A DNA stretch of 64,000 nucleotides from Arenibacter catalasegens (GCF_002909235.1 NZ_PHQQ01000002.1:62001-126000), one strand, 5' to 3'; shown: positions 38,176 to 47,128, counted from the first letter of the stretch. Program-made: numbers and translations. Notes: a model not told the origin generated them from the sequence alone.

Positions 38176-38844
38176 ATGTCACAGTTTACGAGAATTGAAG
38201 TTGCCACATTAATGAAAGAAACGGGGCTTGTTCCCTTATTTTATCATCCAGATGTGGAATTGGGAAAAAAAATATTAAAAGCATGCTATGACGGTGGTGC
38301 GAGATTAATTGAGTTCACCGCCCGTGGGGATTTTGCCCACGAAGTATTTGCTGAACTAAATAAGTTTGTCATTAAGGAATTACCGGAAATGGCCGTAGGT
38401 GTGGGATCGGTAACCGATGCCGGAGCCGCTTCGCTATATATGCAAATGGGTGCCAATTTTATTGTAACCCCTGCCTTGCGGGAAGATATTGCCACAGTCT
38501 GTAATCGCAGAAAGGTTTTATGGAGTCCCGGATGTGGCTCCCTTACTGAAATAAATAGAGCTGAGGAACTGGGCTGTGAAATCATAAAATTATTCCCCGG
38601 GGCCAATTACGGACCAAGCTTTGTTAAAGCCATAAGGGGGCCTCAACCATGGACCAATGTAATGCCTACGGGCGGGGTAACCTTGGAAGAGTCCAACTTA
38701 AGAGATTGGTTCAATGCAGGTGTTACTTGTGTTGGCATGGGATCTAACTTAATTAGCAAGTCGGTATTGGAAAACAAGGATTACAGCGGACTGGAACAGA
38801 CTGTAAGGGACACTCTGGCGCTGATCAAAAAAATACGGAATTAA
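38176..38844 (+). CDS. KDPG/4-hydroxy-2-oxoglutarate aldolase
   Basis: 222 residues of the class I KDPG aldolase fold. Landmarks: FTARGDFAHEVF, VGVGSVTDAGAASLYMQMGANFIVTPAL, CSL-type loop GCGSLTEINRAEELGCEIIKLFPGANYGPSF with the Schiff-base Lys (IIKLFPG) and MPTGGVTLEESNLRDWF. It splits 2-keto-3-deoxy-6-phosphogluconate into pyruvate and glyceraldehyde 3-phosphate. It follows kdgK by 16 bp. The symbol eda or kdgA would fit. Confidence 0.9.
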   Translation: MSQFTRIEVATLMKETGLVPLFYHPDVELGKKILKACYDGGARLIEFTARGDFAHEVFAELNKFVIKELPEMAVGVGSVTDAGAASLYMQMGANFIVTPALREDIATVCNRRKVLWSPGCGSLTEINRAEELGCEIIKLFPGANYGPSFVKAIRGPQPWTNVMPTGGVTLEESNLRDWFNAGVTCVGMGSNLISKSVLENKDYSGLEQTVRDTLALIKKIRN

Positions 38845-38885
38845 ATTGGTCCACTAAATAGTCTTTAAAATTTGGGGTAATATAA

Positions 38886-38920
38886 AAAACCCTCCGTTTT
38901 TGTTCAAAACGGAGGGTTTT
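38886..38920. terminator. Bidirectional terminator between the aldolase gene and uxuA
   Basis: A perfect 15-bp stem, AAAACCCTCCGTTTT with its reverse complement, around a 5-nt loop. Both flanks supply A/T tails, so it can stop transcription from the aldolase (plus) and from uxuA (minus). Confidence 0.85.
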
Positions 38921-38967
38921 ATGTATAACGTACTCAGTATTTCACTTTAAATACTATTAATTTAAAC

Positions 38968-40155
38968 CTACAAGGATTTTCTTATCCCCAGTTCCAGCCC
39001 TCTTAATTCCGCTAGACCTCTAAGCCTGCCAATGGCAGAATACCCCGGGTTGGTTTTTTTCCTAAGGTCATCCAACATTTTATGTCCGTGATCTGGACGC
39101 ATCGGCATTCGCAAATCCTTCCTTCCAGAAGCACTCCTTTTTAGTTGCTCTTCCACCAAAGCCTTCACCACACCAAACATATCCACGTCTCCAGCCAAAT
39201 GATCGGCCTCATGAAAATTACCTTTTTTATCCCGCGCCGTACTTCTCAAATGCATGAAGTGGATACGATGTCCCAAACGTTTTACCATTCCCACCAAATC
39301 ATTGTCCGCTCTGGCACCAAAAGACCCGGTACAAAAGGTTAGTCCGTTATTGGGGCTATCCACAGCACTGTACAAATCCAAAATATCCTGTTCTGTACTT
39401 ACCACCCGCGGTAATCCCAAGATCGGATATGGAGGATCGTCTGGATGAATACACATACGCACTCCTCCCTTTTCGGCCTCTGGGATTATACTTTTCAAAA
39501 AAGAAAACAAATTTTCCTTAAGTTCCTTGGCTCCGATATCATCATAGGTGGCCAAAATCTTATTAAAATCCTTTAAACTATAACCTTCTTCTGCCCCTGG
39601 AAGCCCGGCAATAATATTTTGGACCAATTTCTTCTGATCCTTCTCAGAAGTTTTTTCCAAATATTCCTTTGCGCCGTTCTGCTCCTCCTGGGAGTACGAC
39701 TTTTCGGCACCAGGACGTTTTAACAAAAATATTTCAAAAGCAGCAAATGCATCTTTTTCGAAACGCAAGGCAGTGGAACCATCTTCCAGTTCATAATCCA
39801 GGTTGGTACGCGTCCAATCCAAAACTGGCATAAAATTGTAACAAATGGTGTCGATCCCACAGGAAGCTAAATTGGCAATGGTAATCTTATAATTCTCCAC
39901 ATATTCCTGATAACCTAGTTGTTGAGTCTTGATACTTTCGTGGATTGGAACACTTTCTACCACAGACCAAGTTAATCCCACCGCTTCAATCTCTGCTTTT
40001 CGCATTTTAATTTCCGCTATAGGCCAAATTTCACCATTGGGAATATGATGGAGAGCGGTAACCACTCCAGTAGCCCCTGATTGCTTAATATCCAACAAGC
40101 TAACAGGATCTTTGGGCCCGTACCATCTCCAAGTATTTTCTAAAGTCAAACTCAT
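38968..40155 (-). CDS. uxuA: Mannonate dehydratase
   Basis: 395 residues, standard for UxuA. Motifs: [20 protein letters not shown] at the N-terminus, [51 protein letters not shown] with metal-binding His and Asp, [15 protein letters not shown], and HMLDDLRKK-type end region [13 protein letters not shown]. It dehydrates D-mannonate to 2-keto-3-deoxygluconate, the substrate of the neighbouring kdgK, completing a glucuronate/alginate-type route. Confidence 0.95.
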   Translation of the reverse strand: MSLTLENTWRWYGPKDPVSLLDIKQSGATGVVTALHHIPNGEIWPIAEIKMRKAEIEAVGLTWSVVESVPIHESIKTQQLGYQEYVENYKITIANLASCGIDTICYNFMPVLDWTRTNLDYELEDGSTALRFEKDAFAAFEIFLLKRPGAEKSYSQEEQNGAKEYLEKTSEKDQKKLVQNIIAGLPGAEEGYSLKDFNKILATYDDIGAKELKENLFSFLKSIIPEAEKGGVRMCIHPDDPPYPILGLPRVVSTEQDILDLYSAVDSPNNGLTFCTGSFGARADNDLVGMVKRLGHRIHFMHLRSTARDKKGNFHEADHLAGDVDMFGVVKALVEEQLKRSASGRKDLRMPMRPDHGHKMLDDLRKKTNPGYSAIGRLRGLAELRGLELGIRKSL

Positions 40156-40181
40156 TAATTTTGATTTTTTTAATAAAATAT

Positions 40182-40194
40182 CGCTTCAAAAGCG
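40182..40194. promoter_or_regulatory. Palindrome upstream of uxuA
   Basis: CGCTT-caa-AAGCG, 5-bp arms, 27 bp before the uxuA ATG. It is a possible operator for a sugar-acid regulator; no regulator gene is next to it. Short, so only suggestive. Confidence 0.3.
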
Positions 40195-40422
40195 GCAATT
40201 TGATAAAGTTATTTCAATTCAACTGTTCCTCAAAATAAATAATTCACCAATATATTAATTTTAAAAATAAAGCAAATTTAATATTACATAAAGGCAAAAA
40301 AGTATCTTTAAAGTTATTTAAATAGTAAACTTGGTTAAAATTCTTTAACTTTTTGACGCAATTAGATCGTTTGTACTACTTTTATTGATTCAACCAAAAA
40401 TGAACAAAAAATCTAGCTATCC

Positions 40423-42351
40423 ATGATTAAAAGTAAAATCGACAAGGTAACCAGTTTTGAGAAAAGGTTTGAAAAAACCAACACGGTCATCTTTGAATCT
40501 TCAGAGGTTGCGTCCAAAACAGCTGCGGCTGAAATTGCGGCATTAATTAAGAAAAAACAAAAAGCAAACGAGATGTGCGTCCTTGGACTTGCTACAGGTT
40601 CCACTCCAAAAAGGATGTATGCAGAACTTGTACGTTTACACAGGGAAGAGAATCTCAGTTTTAAAAATGTGATAGCTTTTAATTTGGATGAATATTATCC
40701 AATGGAGCCAGATGCCATACAAAGTTATGTGCGATTTATGAAGGAATTGCTATTTAACCATGTGGACATAGCACCTGAAAATTATCATATACCGGATGGA
40801 ACATTGGCAAAAAAGGATATTGCCGATTATTGTAAGGAGTACGAAGCCAAAATAGATGCTTTGGGTGGAATAGACCTGCAAGTCTTAGGTATTGGGGGTA
40901 ATGGACATATTGGTTTCAACGAATCCGGTTCCCTTCCCAATTCCAAAACCAGACTGGTTACACTGGATCATATTACCAGAGTTGCTGCCAGTAAAGATTT
41001 CCAAGGACTTTACAGTACGCCCAAAACGGCGATCACATTGGGAATAAAACAAATAATGCAGGCCAAGCAAGTAATCCTTATGGCTTGGGGTGAAGGTAAA
41101 TCCTCTATTATAAGGGCCTCCGTAGAAGGCCCTATTACAGAACAAGTACCGGCATCATACTTACAAGAGCATCCCAATAGTGTGTTTATATTAGACAAAG
41201 GGTCTTCTACCAAACTTACCAGGATAAACACCCCATGGATTGTAGAGAAGGTGGTGTGGGACGAAAAAATGATCAAGAAAGCCGTTGTTGGGCTAGCTTT
41301 GAGATTAGAGAAAGCAGTGCTAATGCTAACCGAGGCAGACTATATTGAAAATGGTATGAGCGATTTGTTGACGGAAGTTGGCGACGCCTATGACATTAAT
41401 ATTAGAATTTTCAACAAACTTCAGCATACCATAACTGGTTGGCCAGGTGGAAAGCCAAATGCCGAAGACAGTAATAGACCCGAAAGAGCAAATCCAGGGA
41501 AAAAGCGAGTACTTATTTTTAGTCCGCACCCAGATGATGATATCATTAGTATGGGTGGTACATTCATGCGTTTGCAGAACCAAGGCCATGAGGTACATGT
41601 AGCTTATCAAACTTCAGGAAATATTGCTGTTGCCGATGACGAAGCATTGCGTTTCTCGGATTTTGTGATCGACTACAACCGTTCTTTTGGACTGGACAAC
41701 AAAAAATCTATAGAAATTTATAAAAAAGCCACTGAGTTTCTAAAAAACAAAAAGACGAGTGAAATTGATATTGAAGAGGTAAGAAATATCAAAGGACTTA
41801 TACGAAGAAGTGAAGCAAGGGCTACCAGTTATTATGTTGGCCTTACAGACGAGCAGATCCATTTTAACGATTTGCCATTTTATGAAACCGGCACCATTGA
41901 GAAAAACCCACTAGGAGAGGCAGATATCAAAATTACCATGGATTTGATTGAACAAATCAAACCCCACCAAATCTACGCTGCCGGGGATTTAGCGGATCCA
42001 CACGGCACCCACAAAGTGTGTTTGGACATCATTTTTGAGTCTCTAAAACGACTTAAGCAGAAATCCTATATGAAAGATTGCTGGGTATGGTTGTACAGAG
42101 GAGCATGGCAAGAATGGGATATTGAAGATATAGAAATGGCTGTACCTATGAGTCCAAGCCAGGTTGTGGCGAAGCGTTATGGAATTTTCAAACATCAATC
42201 CCAAAAGGATGGCGTTGTATTCCAAGGATCTGATTCCAGGGAGTTTTGGCAACGTGCAGAGGACAGAAACAAGGAAACCGCTGCCAAATACGATGAATTG
42301 GGATTGGCACATTACGCCGCCATGGAGGCATTTGTCCGCTATAAGTTTTAA
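40423..42351 (+). CDS. nagB: Glucosamine-6-phosphate deaminase fused to PIG-L/LmbE-type deacetylase domain
   Basis: 642 residues. Residues about 20-280 are a complete NagB domain (CVLGLATGSTPKRMYAEL, FNLDEYYPM, GIGGNGHIGFNESGS), which converts glucosamine 6-phosphate to fructose 6-phosphate and ammonia. A linker leads to a second domain (about 360-640) with the PIG-L/LmbE signature FSPHPDDDIISMGGTFMRL and a later DPHGTHKVC metal-binding motif, suggesting a zinc-dependent N-deacetylase. Such long NagB forms are frequent in Bacteroidota. The two activities could couple GlcNAc deacetylation with deamination; the second activity is inferred. Confidence 0.92.
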   Translation: MIKSKIDKVTSFEKRFEKTNTVIFESSEVASKTAAAEIAALIKKKQKANEMCVLGLATGSTPKRMYAELVRLHREENLSFKNVIAFNLDEYYPMEPDAIQSYVRFMKELLFNHVDIAPENYHIPDGTLAKKDIADYCKEYEAKIDALGGIDLQVLGIGGNGHIGFNESGSLPNSKTRLVTLDHITRVAASKDFQGLYSTPKTAITLGIKQIMQAKQVILMAWGEGKSSIIRASVEGPITEQVPASYLQEHPNSVFILDKGSSTKLTRINTPWIVEKVVWDEKMIKKAVVGLALRLEKAVLMLTEADYIENGMSDLLTEVGDAYDINIRIFNKLQHTITGWPGGKPNAEDSNRPERANPGKKRVLIFSPHPDDDIISMGGTFMRLQNQGHEVHVAYQTSGNIAVADDEALRFSDFVIDYNRSFGLDNKKSIEIYKKATEFLKNKKTSEIDIEEVRNIKGLIRRSEARATSYYVGLTDEQIHFNDLPFYETGTIEKNPLGEADIKITMDLIEQIKPHQIYAAGDLADPHGTHKVCLDIIFESLKRLKQKSYMKDCWVWLYRGAWQEWDIEDIEMAVPMSPSQVVAKRYGIFKHQSQKDGVVFQGSDSREFWQRAEDRNKETAAKYDELGLAHYAAMEAFVRYKF

Positions 42352-42371
42352 CTAAATATTAGTTGTAAAAC

Positions 42372-42402
42372 AAAAAGGCTGCCCGATTGGGCAGCCTTTT
42401 TT
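42372..42402. terminator. Bidirectional terminator after nagB
   Basis: AAAAAGGCTGCCC and GGGCAGCCTTTTT form a perfect 13-bp stem with loop GATT, lying 20 bp after the nagB stop and 17 bp before the 3' end of the convergent lipoprotein gene. Confidence 0.88.
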
Positions 42403-42418
42403 ATAAAGTTAAGTTTTC

Positions 42419-43282
42419 CTAAAACTCCAACTCAAAGTATAAGCTACTGGCTTCGTTCTCTTCGGTAACATCTTCGCCTTTCAACACTTCTCCTGTCCCA
42501 TTTAGCAATTTCAGGCTTAGCTTCCAATACCCCGTCATAGTCAAGGACAATTTTCCATTATAACTTTTGGCAGCGGTATCATAGGTTAAATCCACATTGT
42601 TGGGGGAACTATGGTTCCCCATACCGGGCATGCGTGGATCAAGTAAAATGGTGTAATTTTCCACCTGGGGGAAGCTCATCATACTTTCCATCTTAAACAA
42701 CATCGCCTGTATATCGTTAACTGCAACTTGTGGTTCTGAGGGTTCAACCATGGCCAAAACATACCTTACATCATCACTACCCATAAACGAAGTAACCTTC
42801 TGTTTACCATCACTGGGAGCTATAACATCAATGGTTTCTGTTAAAGAATATTCCTGACCCTCCACCTTGTATGTAAAAGTGATGTCCCAAAATTCATCTG
42901 TGATTCCGGCCATTTGAAATACCAGGTAACCCTTCACAACCGTGTTATTTTCTTCGGTAATAATAAGGTCTGATTTTGGACAGGAATGGTTCATACTCAC
43001 CATATGCATAACGGGCATCCAAGTAATTTCCGGATTAGCAAAATAGTTTTCATCGGCATTGTCTTTTACACGTACGAAGATTTCATTATATCCAGTCCTA
43101 AAACTGTCATTCCCTTCGGAATACAGCTCCAAACTGTGCCCATTGGCCTCAATGTTTGCCAGCAAATTAAATTCGGACATTGGATTTATATCAATTTTTG
43201 GCGAATCGTCCCCATCTGAAGTACAAGACGTTAATCCCAAGGCCACTATGAATGTTACTATAAATAATTTTATTGTTTTCAT
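42419..43282 (-). CDS. FixH/YtkA-like Met/His-rich lipoprotein in copper operon
   Basis: 287 residues; signal ends ALGLTSC (lipobox). Two beta-sandwich segments resembling YtkA/FixH domains are visible. The first has RTGYNEIFVRVKD and WMPVMHMVSMNHSCPKSD, a Met/His/Cys stretch suited to copper; the second ends with LTMTGYWKLSLKLLNG. It is directly downstream (17 bp) of the OprC-like receptor gene, so it may receive copper from the receptor or anchor it at the outer membrane. The copper role is inferred from motif and context; the exact family is uncertain. Confidence 0.7.
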   Translation of the reverse strand: MKTIKLFIVTFIVALGLTSCTSDGDDSPKIDINPMSEFNLLANIEANGHSLELYSEGNDSFRTGYNEIFVRVKDNADENYFANPEITWMPVMHMVSMNHSCPKSDLIITEENNTVVKGYLVFQMAGITDEFWDITFTYKVEGQEYSLTETIDVIAPSDGKQKVTSFMGSDDVRYVLAMVEPSEPQVAVNDIQAMLFKMESMMSFPQVENYTILLDPRMPGMGNHSSPNNVDLTYDTAAKSYNGKLSLTMTGYWKLSLKLLNGTGEVLKGEDVTEENEASSLYFELEF

Positions 43283-43299
43283 TTTGTTTTTTTAAAAAT

Positions 43300-45321
43300 T
43301 TAATTTATTGAATAAGAAAGTGTTATGAATAAATTTCTTCCCATACGTGGAATGTTCTTCCAATCGGTATAAGTAGAATAATTTTCATCGAAAATATTCT
43401 CTACCCCGAATTTTGCATACATTGAATCGTTATTAAAATTAAAGGTCATCCCAAAAGTCAAGGAGTAAACCGTATATGCCTCAGTCTGATCCTCCCCAAA
43501 ACTGGGATTATAGTTCACTTGTTTTCCTGCCCCGGTTACACTTAAGCCGGCTGAAAAAGATCTATTGTTAAATTGAAGACTTGATCGATATGAAAATGGA
43601 CTTATAAAAGGAATGTTCTCCTTATTATTGTCCGTTCCTAGATGATAGGATACCAATCCGGACCATTTCAATTCTGGCAAGACAGAGTATTCTATATCTA
43701 GCGAAGTATTGAACAAATTTGCATACTCCAAGTTTTTATAGATCTTGACCCCATCCGCACCAATGGTCATTACACTAAGGGAAGAGTCCACCTCTCCAAT
43801 GATATAATCCTTAATGTGGAAATAATTGGCCTCTGCACTCACCTTAAATTTGGATTTTTCCCAAGAAATCTTAGTATTGGCTTCCATCGATTTTTCATTG
43901 GCAAGTCCTGGATCCCCAATATAATCGTGGTTATCAAAGCTATTGAACAAATAGAAACCATATCCCTCTGTTACGGAAGGCGCCCGATCACCATAGGAAA
44001 TCCCAGTATTTAAGTGCCAGGGCATCCACATTTTATGCCATAGCCCAGAAATACTTTTGAGCAAGCGTGTTTTGGATTTTTCCATATCCGGATAAAAAAT
44101 TCTTAAACTGTTCAAGCCAAATTCATCCGCAACATTCTGATTCTGTACGGCCATTCTGGTCGCTATTTTTAAGAAGCTCCCTCTTAAATTAAGTTCATCT
44201 TCCACATATACACCGCCATTGGCGGTTCGCACATCGGGCCAAGTGAGCATAAACATGGGCAACTCATTGGGGTCATTGGGGTACATGGTCATTTCGGCCA
44301 GTGACTTGTTGTAATAACCATCCGTTTTGAACAAAAATTGATGTCTTTTAAGCTTTAATTCGGCTTGTGAGAAAAATCCATAGGTATTGCTCCAACCTGG
44401 CATATCCATATGGATGGGCACATCGGGCCTTTTGGTATCGTCCATGACATGCGTAACTTTATTAAAGTATATTTTGGATTTCCAATCGCTTAAACTTCCC
44501 CATAAATCATCCTGTTCAAAACCAATGGATGAGATGATTGCCCTTGCTAAAGAAACATCCATGGTTAATGCAGGATAACCCACATCTCTGGCTTCGTCAA
44601 AAATAAGACTAGCTGTTAACGCCTGATGTTCCCCTATTTTATACCCCCCATTGGCTGAAACATTGTATTTTTCAAATTGGGAAAACTGAACTTCTTCATC
44701 GCCTCCAGCAAAATAATTCTCGGCCTTGCGATAAATAATATCCGTATCCACATAGAATTTGGAATCAGAATAGTTAAGCTCGGTACCAATAACACTCATC
44801 TGGTTGTTACTTTCAAAACCCGTCTCCAATCCACCGTATAATCCAATCTCTTTAAAATTGCCCCTGTCCAGTTCCAAATCAATGGCACCACCAATGGTAG
44901 TACCATGCTCCGCACCTTGCTGGCCAGAAGCTATGTGGGCATTTGACAAATTGGATACATCCACGTAAGAAGTTACGGGATCCATCTTGTCCGTACATGC
45001 ACCAAAAATCCTCATCCCATCTATAGTAACCGAAAGACGCTCAGAGAACATATTGTTCAAGGTTGGCTCCCAAGCATAGGCTCCCCGTTTTACCATATCC
45101 ACTTTTTTAGAGGATTCCAAATATTCGTCCAAGCTAGATAAGGGTTTGGGCTGGCGATGGTAATCCAAAGCCTTTCTGGCCGATATGAGAATAACTTCGT
45201 CCAAATTGATGGTAATAATCGAATCCTTTTGCAAAACCAACTCCTGCGCGCCATTGTAAATGGGTAGAAGAAATATTCCAAAGAATAGCACCCATGTAGA
45301 AATAGGTTTACTTGTTGCCAT
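43300..45321 (-). CDS. TonB-dependent outer-membrane receptor, OprC/NosA-like copper importer
   Basis: 673 residues from the ATG at 45321, which gives a normal signal peptide (MATSKPISTWVLFFGI, ending NGAQE); a GTG at 45363 in frame is the alternative. Plug domain about 40-190 (GMRIFGACTDKMDPVTSYVD), then a 22-strand-type barrel ending in an aromatic-rich strand. Copper ligands of Pseudomonas OprC are a CxxxM and an HxM pair about 180 residues apart. Here CTDKM (C109, M113) and HVM (H291, M293) lie 182 residues apart. NosA/OprC receptors supply copper for nitrous oxide reductase, matching the nos operon 14 kb away. Confidence 0.85.
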   Translation of the reverse strand: MATSKPISTWVLFFGIFLLPIYNGAQELVLQKDSIITINLDEVILISARKALDYHRQPKPLSSLDEYLESSKKVDMVKRGAYAWEPTLNNMFSERLSVTIDGMRIFGACTDKMDPVTSYVDVSNLSNAHIASGQQGAEHGTTIGGAIDLELDRGNFKEIGLYGGLETGFESNNQMSVIGTELNYSDSKFYVDTDIIYRKAENYFAGGDEEVQFSQFEKYNVSANGGYKIGEHQALTASLIFDEARDVGYPALTMDVSLARAIISSIGFEQDDLWGSLSDWKSKIYFNKVTHVMDDTKRPDVPIHMDMPGWSNTYGFFSQAELKLKRHQFLFKTDGYYNKSLAEMTMYPNDPNELPMFMLTWPDVRTANGGVYVEDELNLRGSFLKIATRMAVQNQNVADEFGLNSLRIFYPDMEKSKTRLLKSISGLWHKMWMPWHLNTGISYGDRAPSVTEGYGFYLFNSFDNHDYIGDPGLANEKSMEANTKISWEKSKFKVSAEANYFHIKDYIIGEVDSSLSVMTIGADGVKIYKNLEYANLFNTSLDIEYSVLPELKWSGLVSYHLGTDNNKENIPFISPFSYRSSLQFNNRSFSAGLSVTGAGKQVNYNPSFGEDQTEAYTVYSLTFGMTFNFNNDSMYAKFGVENIFDENYSTYTDWKNIPRMGRNLFITLSYSIN

Positions 45322-45573
45322 AAGTAGTACGCATGCCTTATGGGCACATCTAATAATTTTCACATGTATAATTTTTAGTTAATTATCTAAAAAAATAGAA
45401 TTAAGAAGATGTGCAACAGCTTCACCCTCACATTAAAATCTTTATGAGAATAAATTTTCAAAACCTGCTATTGTCCGTTTTTCTGATTTTTCAGATAATA
45501 CAATTCGTTTAGGAAGCCAAAATAGTAACATAGGAATTACAATAATTCCAGAACTACAAAGGCGAGAATTGAA

Positions 45574-45948
45574 TTATCCCAGCTCTGGAGGCTGCGCAAT
45601 ATCTGTAGTATATAAGCCAGAAATTAGAATCTGGGCTCTTTTATAGTTATTTTGAATGCCATTAAGGTTTTCATTACCAGCTCCCAAAACCATTAATGGT
45701 TCGAATGAAGAGATGTACTGGATTTCTAAGTTGAACCGCTTGCCCTCAAACGGATTTTTATCACTCCCTTCTGATTCTTTGGCCAATTGTTTTGCCAAAT
45801 AACATTTGCCATCACAATGCATGGAAGGAGTATCCTTGTTTTCACAAAGATTCTCAACAATGTAGTCATAATTTACTGCATATTCAGCTAAAGGCCATAG
45901 CGGCTTTATTAGCATGATCAACGCAACAAACAGTATAACTTGTTTCAT
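45574..45948 (-). CDS. Small exported Cys-rich protein preceding the copper receptor
   Basis: 124 residues; N-terminal hydrophobic signal (MKQVILFVALIMLIKPLWP), then a compact Cys segment NLCENKDTPSMHCDGKCYLAKQLAKE with three Cys, a Met and a His. The rest has no recognised domain. It is first in the operon with the OprC-like receptor and the Met/His-rich lipoprotein, and lies behind the FNR-like operator at 46063-46076. A periplasmic metal-handling role is plausible from context only. Confidence 0.7.
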   Translation of the reverse strand: MKQVILFVALIMLIKPLWPLAEYAVNYDYIVENLCENKDTPSMHCDGKCYLAKQLAKESEGSDKNPFEGKRFNLEIQYISSFEPLMVLGAGNENLNGIQNNYKRAQILISGLYTTDIAQPPELG

Positions 45949-46031
45949 TATTTATTTTTAATCTTCTAAATTACAACTGTTTTTTGGCCGTAATTTTCAA
46001 AGAACAGGAGACCCTTTTCTTTAATGTGTTT

Positions 46032-46039
46032 CAAAGATA
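46032..46039 (-). promoter_or_regulatory. -7 box of the copper operon
   Basis: The minus strand reads TATCTTTG, a perfect TAnnTTTG, giving a leader of about 80 nt to the ATG at 45948. No -33 TTG is seen. Confidence 0.55.
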
Positions 46040-46062
46040 AAACATATAGCAGAAATAAAAAG

Positions 46063-46076
46063 ATGACAAATATCAT
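46063..46076. promoter_or_regulatory. FNR/DNR-like operator of the copper operon
   Basis: ATGACAAATATCAT is a 5-4-5 inverted repeat (one mismatch) with the TGA-N6-TCA core. Its centre is 34 bp from the centre of the -7 box at 46032-46039, close to the 33-bp spacing at nos and at the 42-residue membrane protein gene. Confidence 0.6.
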
Positions 46077-46146
46077 GAACTCTGAATTTTGGGTTTAAAC
46101 AATAAATATTAAAAACAAAATTTCCAATCGGAACGAATTTTATTTA

Positions 46147-46160
46147 GGATAAATTTGTCC
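46147..46160. promoter_or_regulatory. Candidate Rrf2 operator upstream of rrf2
   Basis: GGATAAATTTGTCC is a near-perfect 14-bp palindrome (one mismatched pair), overlapping where the -33 element of the rrf2 promoter would be, as expected for autorepression. A 12/14 match recurs at 59792-59805 upstream of the nos operon. Confidence 0.5.
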
Positions 46161-46177
46161 GAAATAAGAATAAGACT

Positions 46178-46185
46178 TATATTTG
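46178..46185 (+). promoter_or_regulatory. -7 box of the rrf2 promoter
   Basis: TATATTTG, a perfect TAnnTTTG, about 17 nt before the predicted start of a short leader to the ATG at 46209. Confidence 0.5.
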
Positions 46186-46208
46186 TAACAATCTAATTCA
46201 GAGTCGAT

Positions 46209-46643
46209 ATGTTTTCCAAAGCTTGCGAATACGGAATAAAAGCCACCATATATATAGCCGCTAAGTCTTTACACCAAGAACGTGTAAGCTTAAAAGAGAT
46301 TGCGGAAGAGGTGGATTCACCGGTGGCATTTACGGCAAAAATATTACAGTCATTGGCAAAAAGTGGCATTATTGATTCCCATAAGGGTCCAACAGGTGGG
46401 TTTCAAATTGAGGAATCGAGAATAGATACTATCAAATTACACGATATAGTACATGCAATTGATGGTGACGAAATTTTTAATGGCTGTGGTCTAGGGTTAA
46501 AACAATGTGATGCCAAACAGCCTTGTCCGGTCCATCATAAATTTATTGTGATTCGGGACAATCTAAAAATAATGCTGCAAAATACTAGCCTGTATGAATT
46601 GGCCACAGGTCTGGAAATTGGACTAACCCATCTGAAAAGATAA
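46209..46643 (+). CDS. Rrf2-family [Fe-S] transcription regulator (NsrR-like)
   Basis: 144 residues. Winged-helix DNA-binding part with SLKEIAEEVDSPVAFTAKILQSLAKSGII and the typical Rrf2 KGPTGGF wing (residues 59-65). Three cysteines, C93, C100 and C106 (CGLGLKQC, then DAKQPC), match the C-x5/8-C-x5/7-C cluster ligands of NsrR/IscR-type regulators. In many denitrifiers NsrR senses NO through its [Fe-S] cluster and derepresses NO-defence genes. Its position at the head of the NO-defence gene run and beside the copper and nos operons supports that role. Confidence 0.87.
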   Translation: MFSKACEYGIKATIYIAAKSLHQERVSLKEIAEEVDSPVAFTAKILQSLAKSGIIDSHKGPTGGFQIEESRIDTIKLHDIVHAIDGDEIFNGCGLGLKQCDAKQPCPVHHKFIVIRDNLKIMLQNTSLYELATGLEIGLTHLKR

Positions 46644-46687
46644 TATTTTTAAAATAATAAAGGATAAAAGGGTATTAAAATCTTTAT

Positions 46688-47125
46688 ATGAGGACAACAG
46701 CAAATAAACTACCCATATTGGCTTCTGTTTTTTTATGGATCGGATTTGTGGGAGCCATTAGCTTTATGGAGGCCTGGTTAAAATTTCAAGTGCCTGCGCT
46801 TACGCTGCCTGTGGGACTGGAGATTGGAAAATTAGTTTTCAATGCTCTAAATAAGGTAGAATTAGTCTTGGCGATTATCATTTTGCTAAAATTGCACAGT
46901 GCATCGGAGGGAATTTATTTATGGAGAAATCTCTTTTTTCTTATCCCATTGACCATTCTAATTTTTCAGACCGTAATTCTCCTGCCCATCCTTGATGCAA
47001 GGGCCATAGCGATTATCGAAAATGAATCCATTACCGTATCCAAGGCCCATATATATTATGTTGGTCTGGAGATCGTCAAGGTAACATCACTATTCATCTA
47101 TGGCATTAATATTAATAAAACCTAA
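46688..47125 (+). CDS. Four-helix membrane protein of NO-defence operon, unknown family
   Basis: 145 residues, four predicted membrane helices: ILASVFLWIGFVGAISFMEAW, a second around VELVLAIIILLKL, a third NLFFLIPLTILIFQTVILLP, and a fourth around YYVGLEIVKVTSLFIYG. A conserved-looking segment, EAWLKFQVPALTLPVGLEIGK, sits between helices 1 and 2, somewhat like DUF4149 proteins. It lies 44 bp after rrf2 and 3 bp before the TDO-like gene, so it is part of this transcription unit. Function not known. Confidence 0.7.
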   Translation: MRTTANKLPILASVFLWIGFVGAISFMEAWLKFQVPALTLPVGLEIGKLVFNALNKVELVLAIIILLKLHSASEGIYLWRNLFFLIPLTILIFQTVILLPILDARAIAIIENESITVSKAHIYYVGLEIVKVTSLFIYGININKT

Positions 47126-47128
47126 ACC

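Noticed and set aside
45364-45573. Open frame continuing 37 codons after the stop of the small Cys-rich protein, with a hydrophobic stretch
   Set aside because: It is in the same frame as the upstream gene but has no upstream start, only a 29-codon ATG frame, and no promoter. Read-through of the TAA is not supported.
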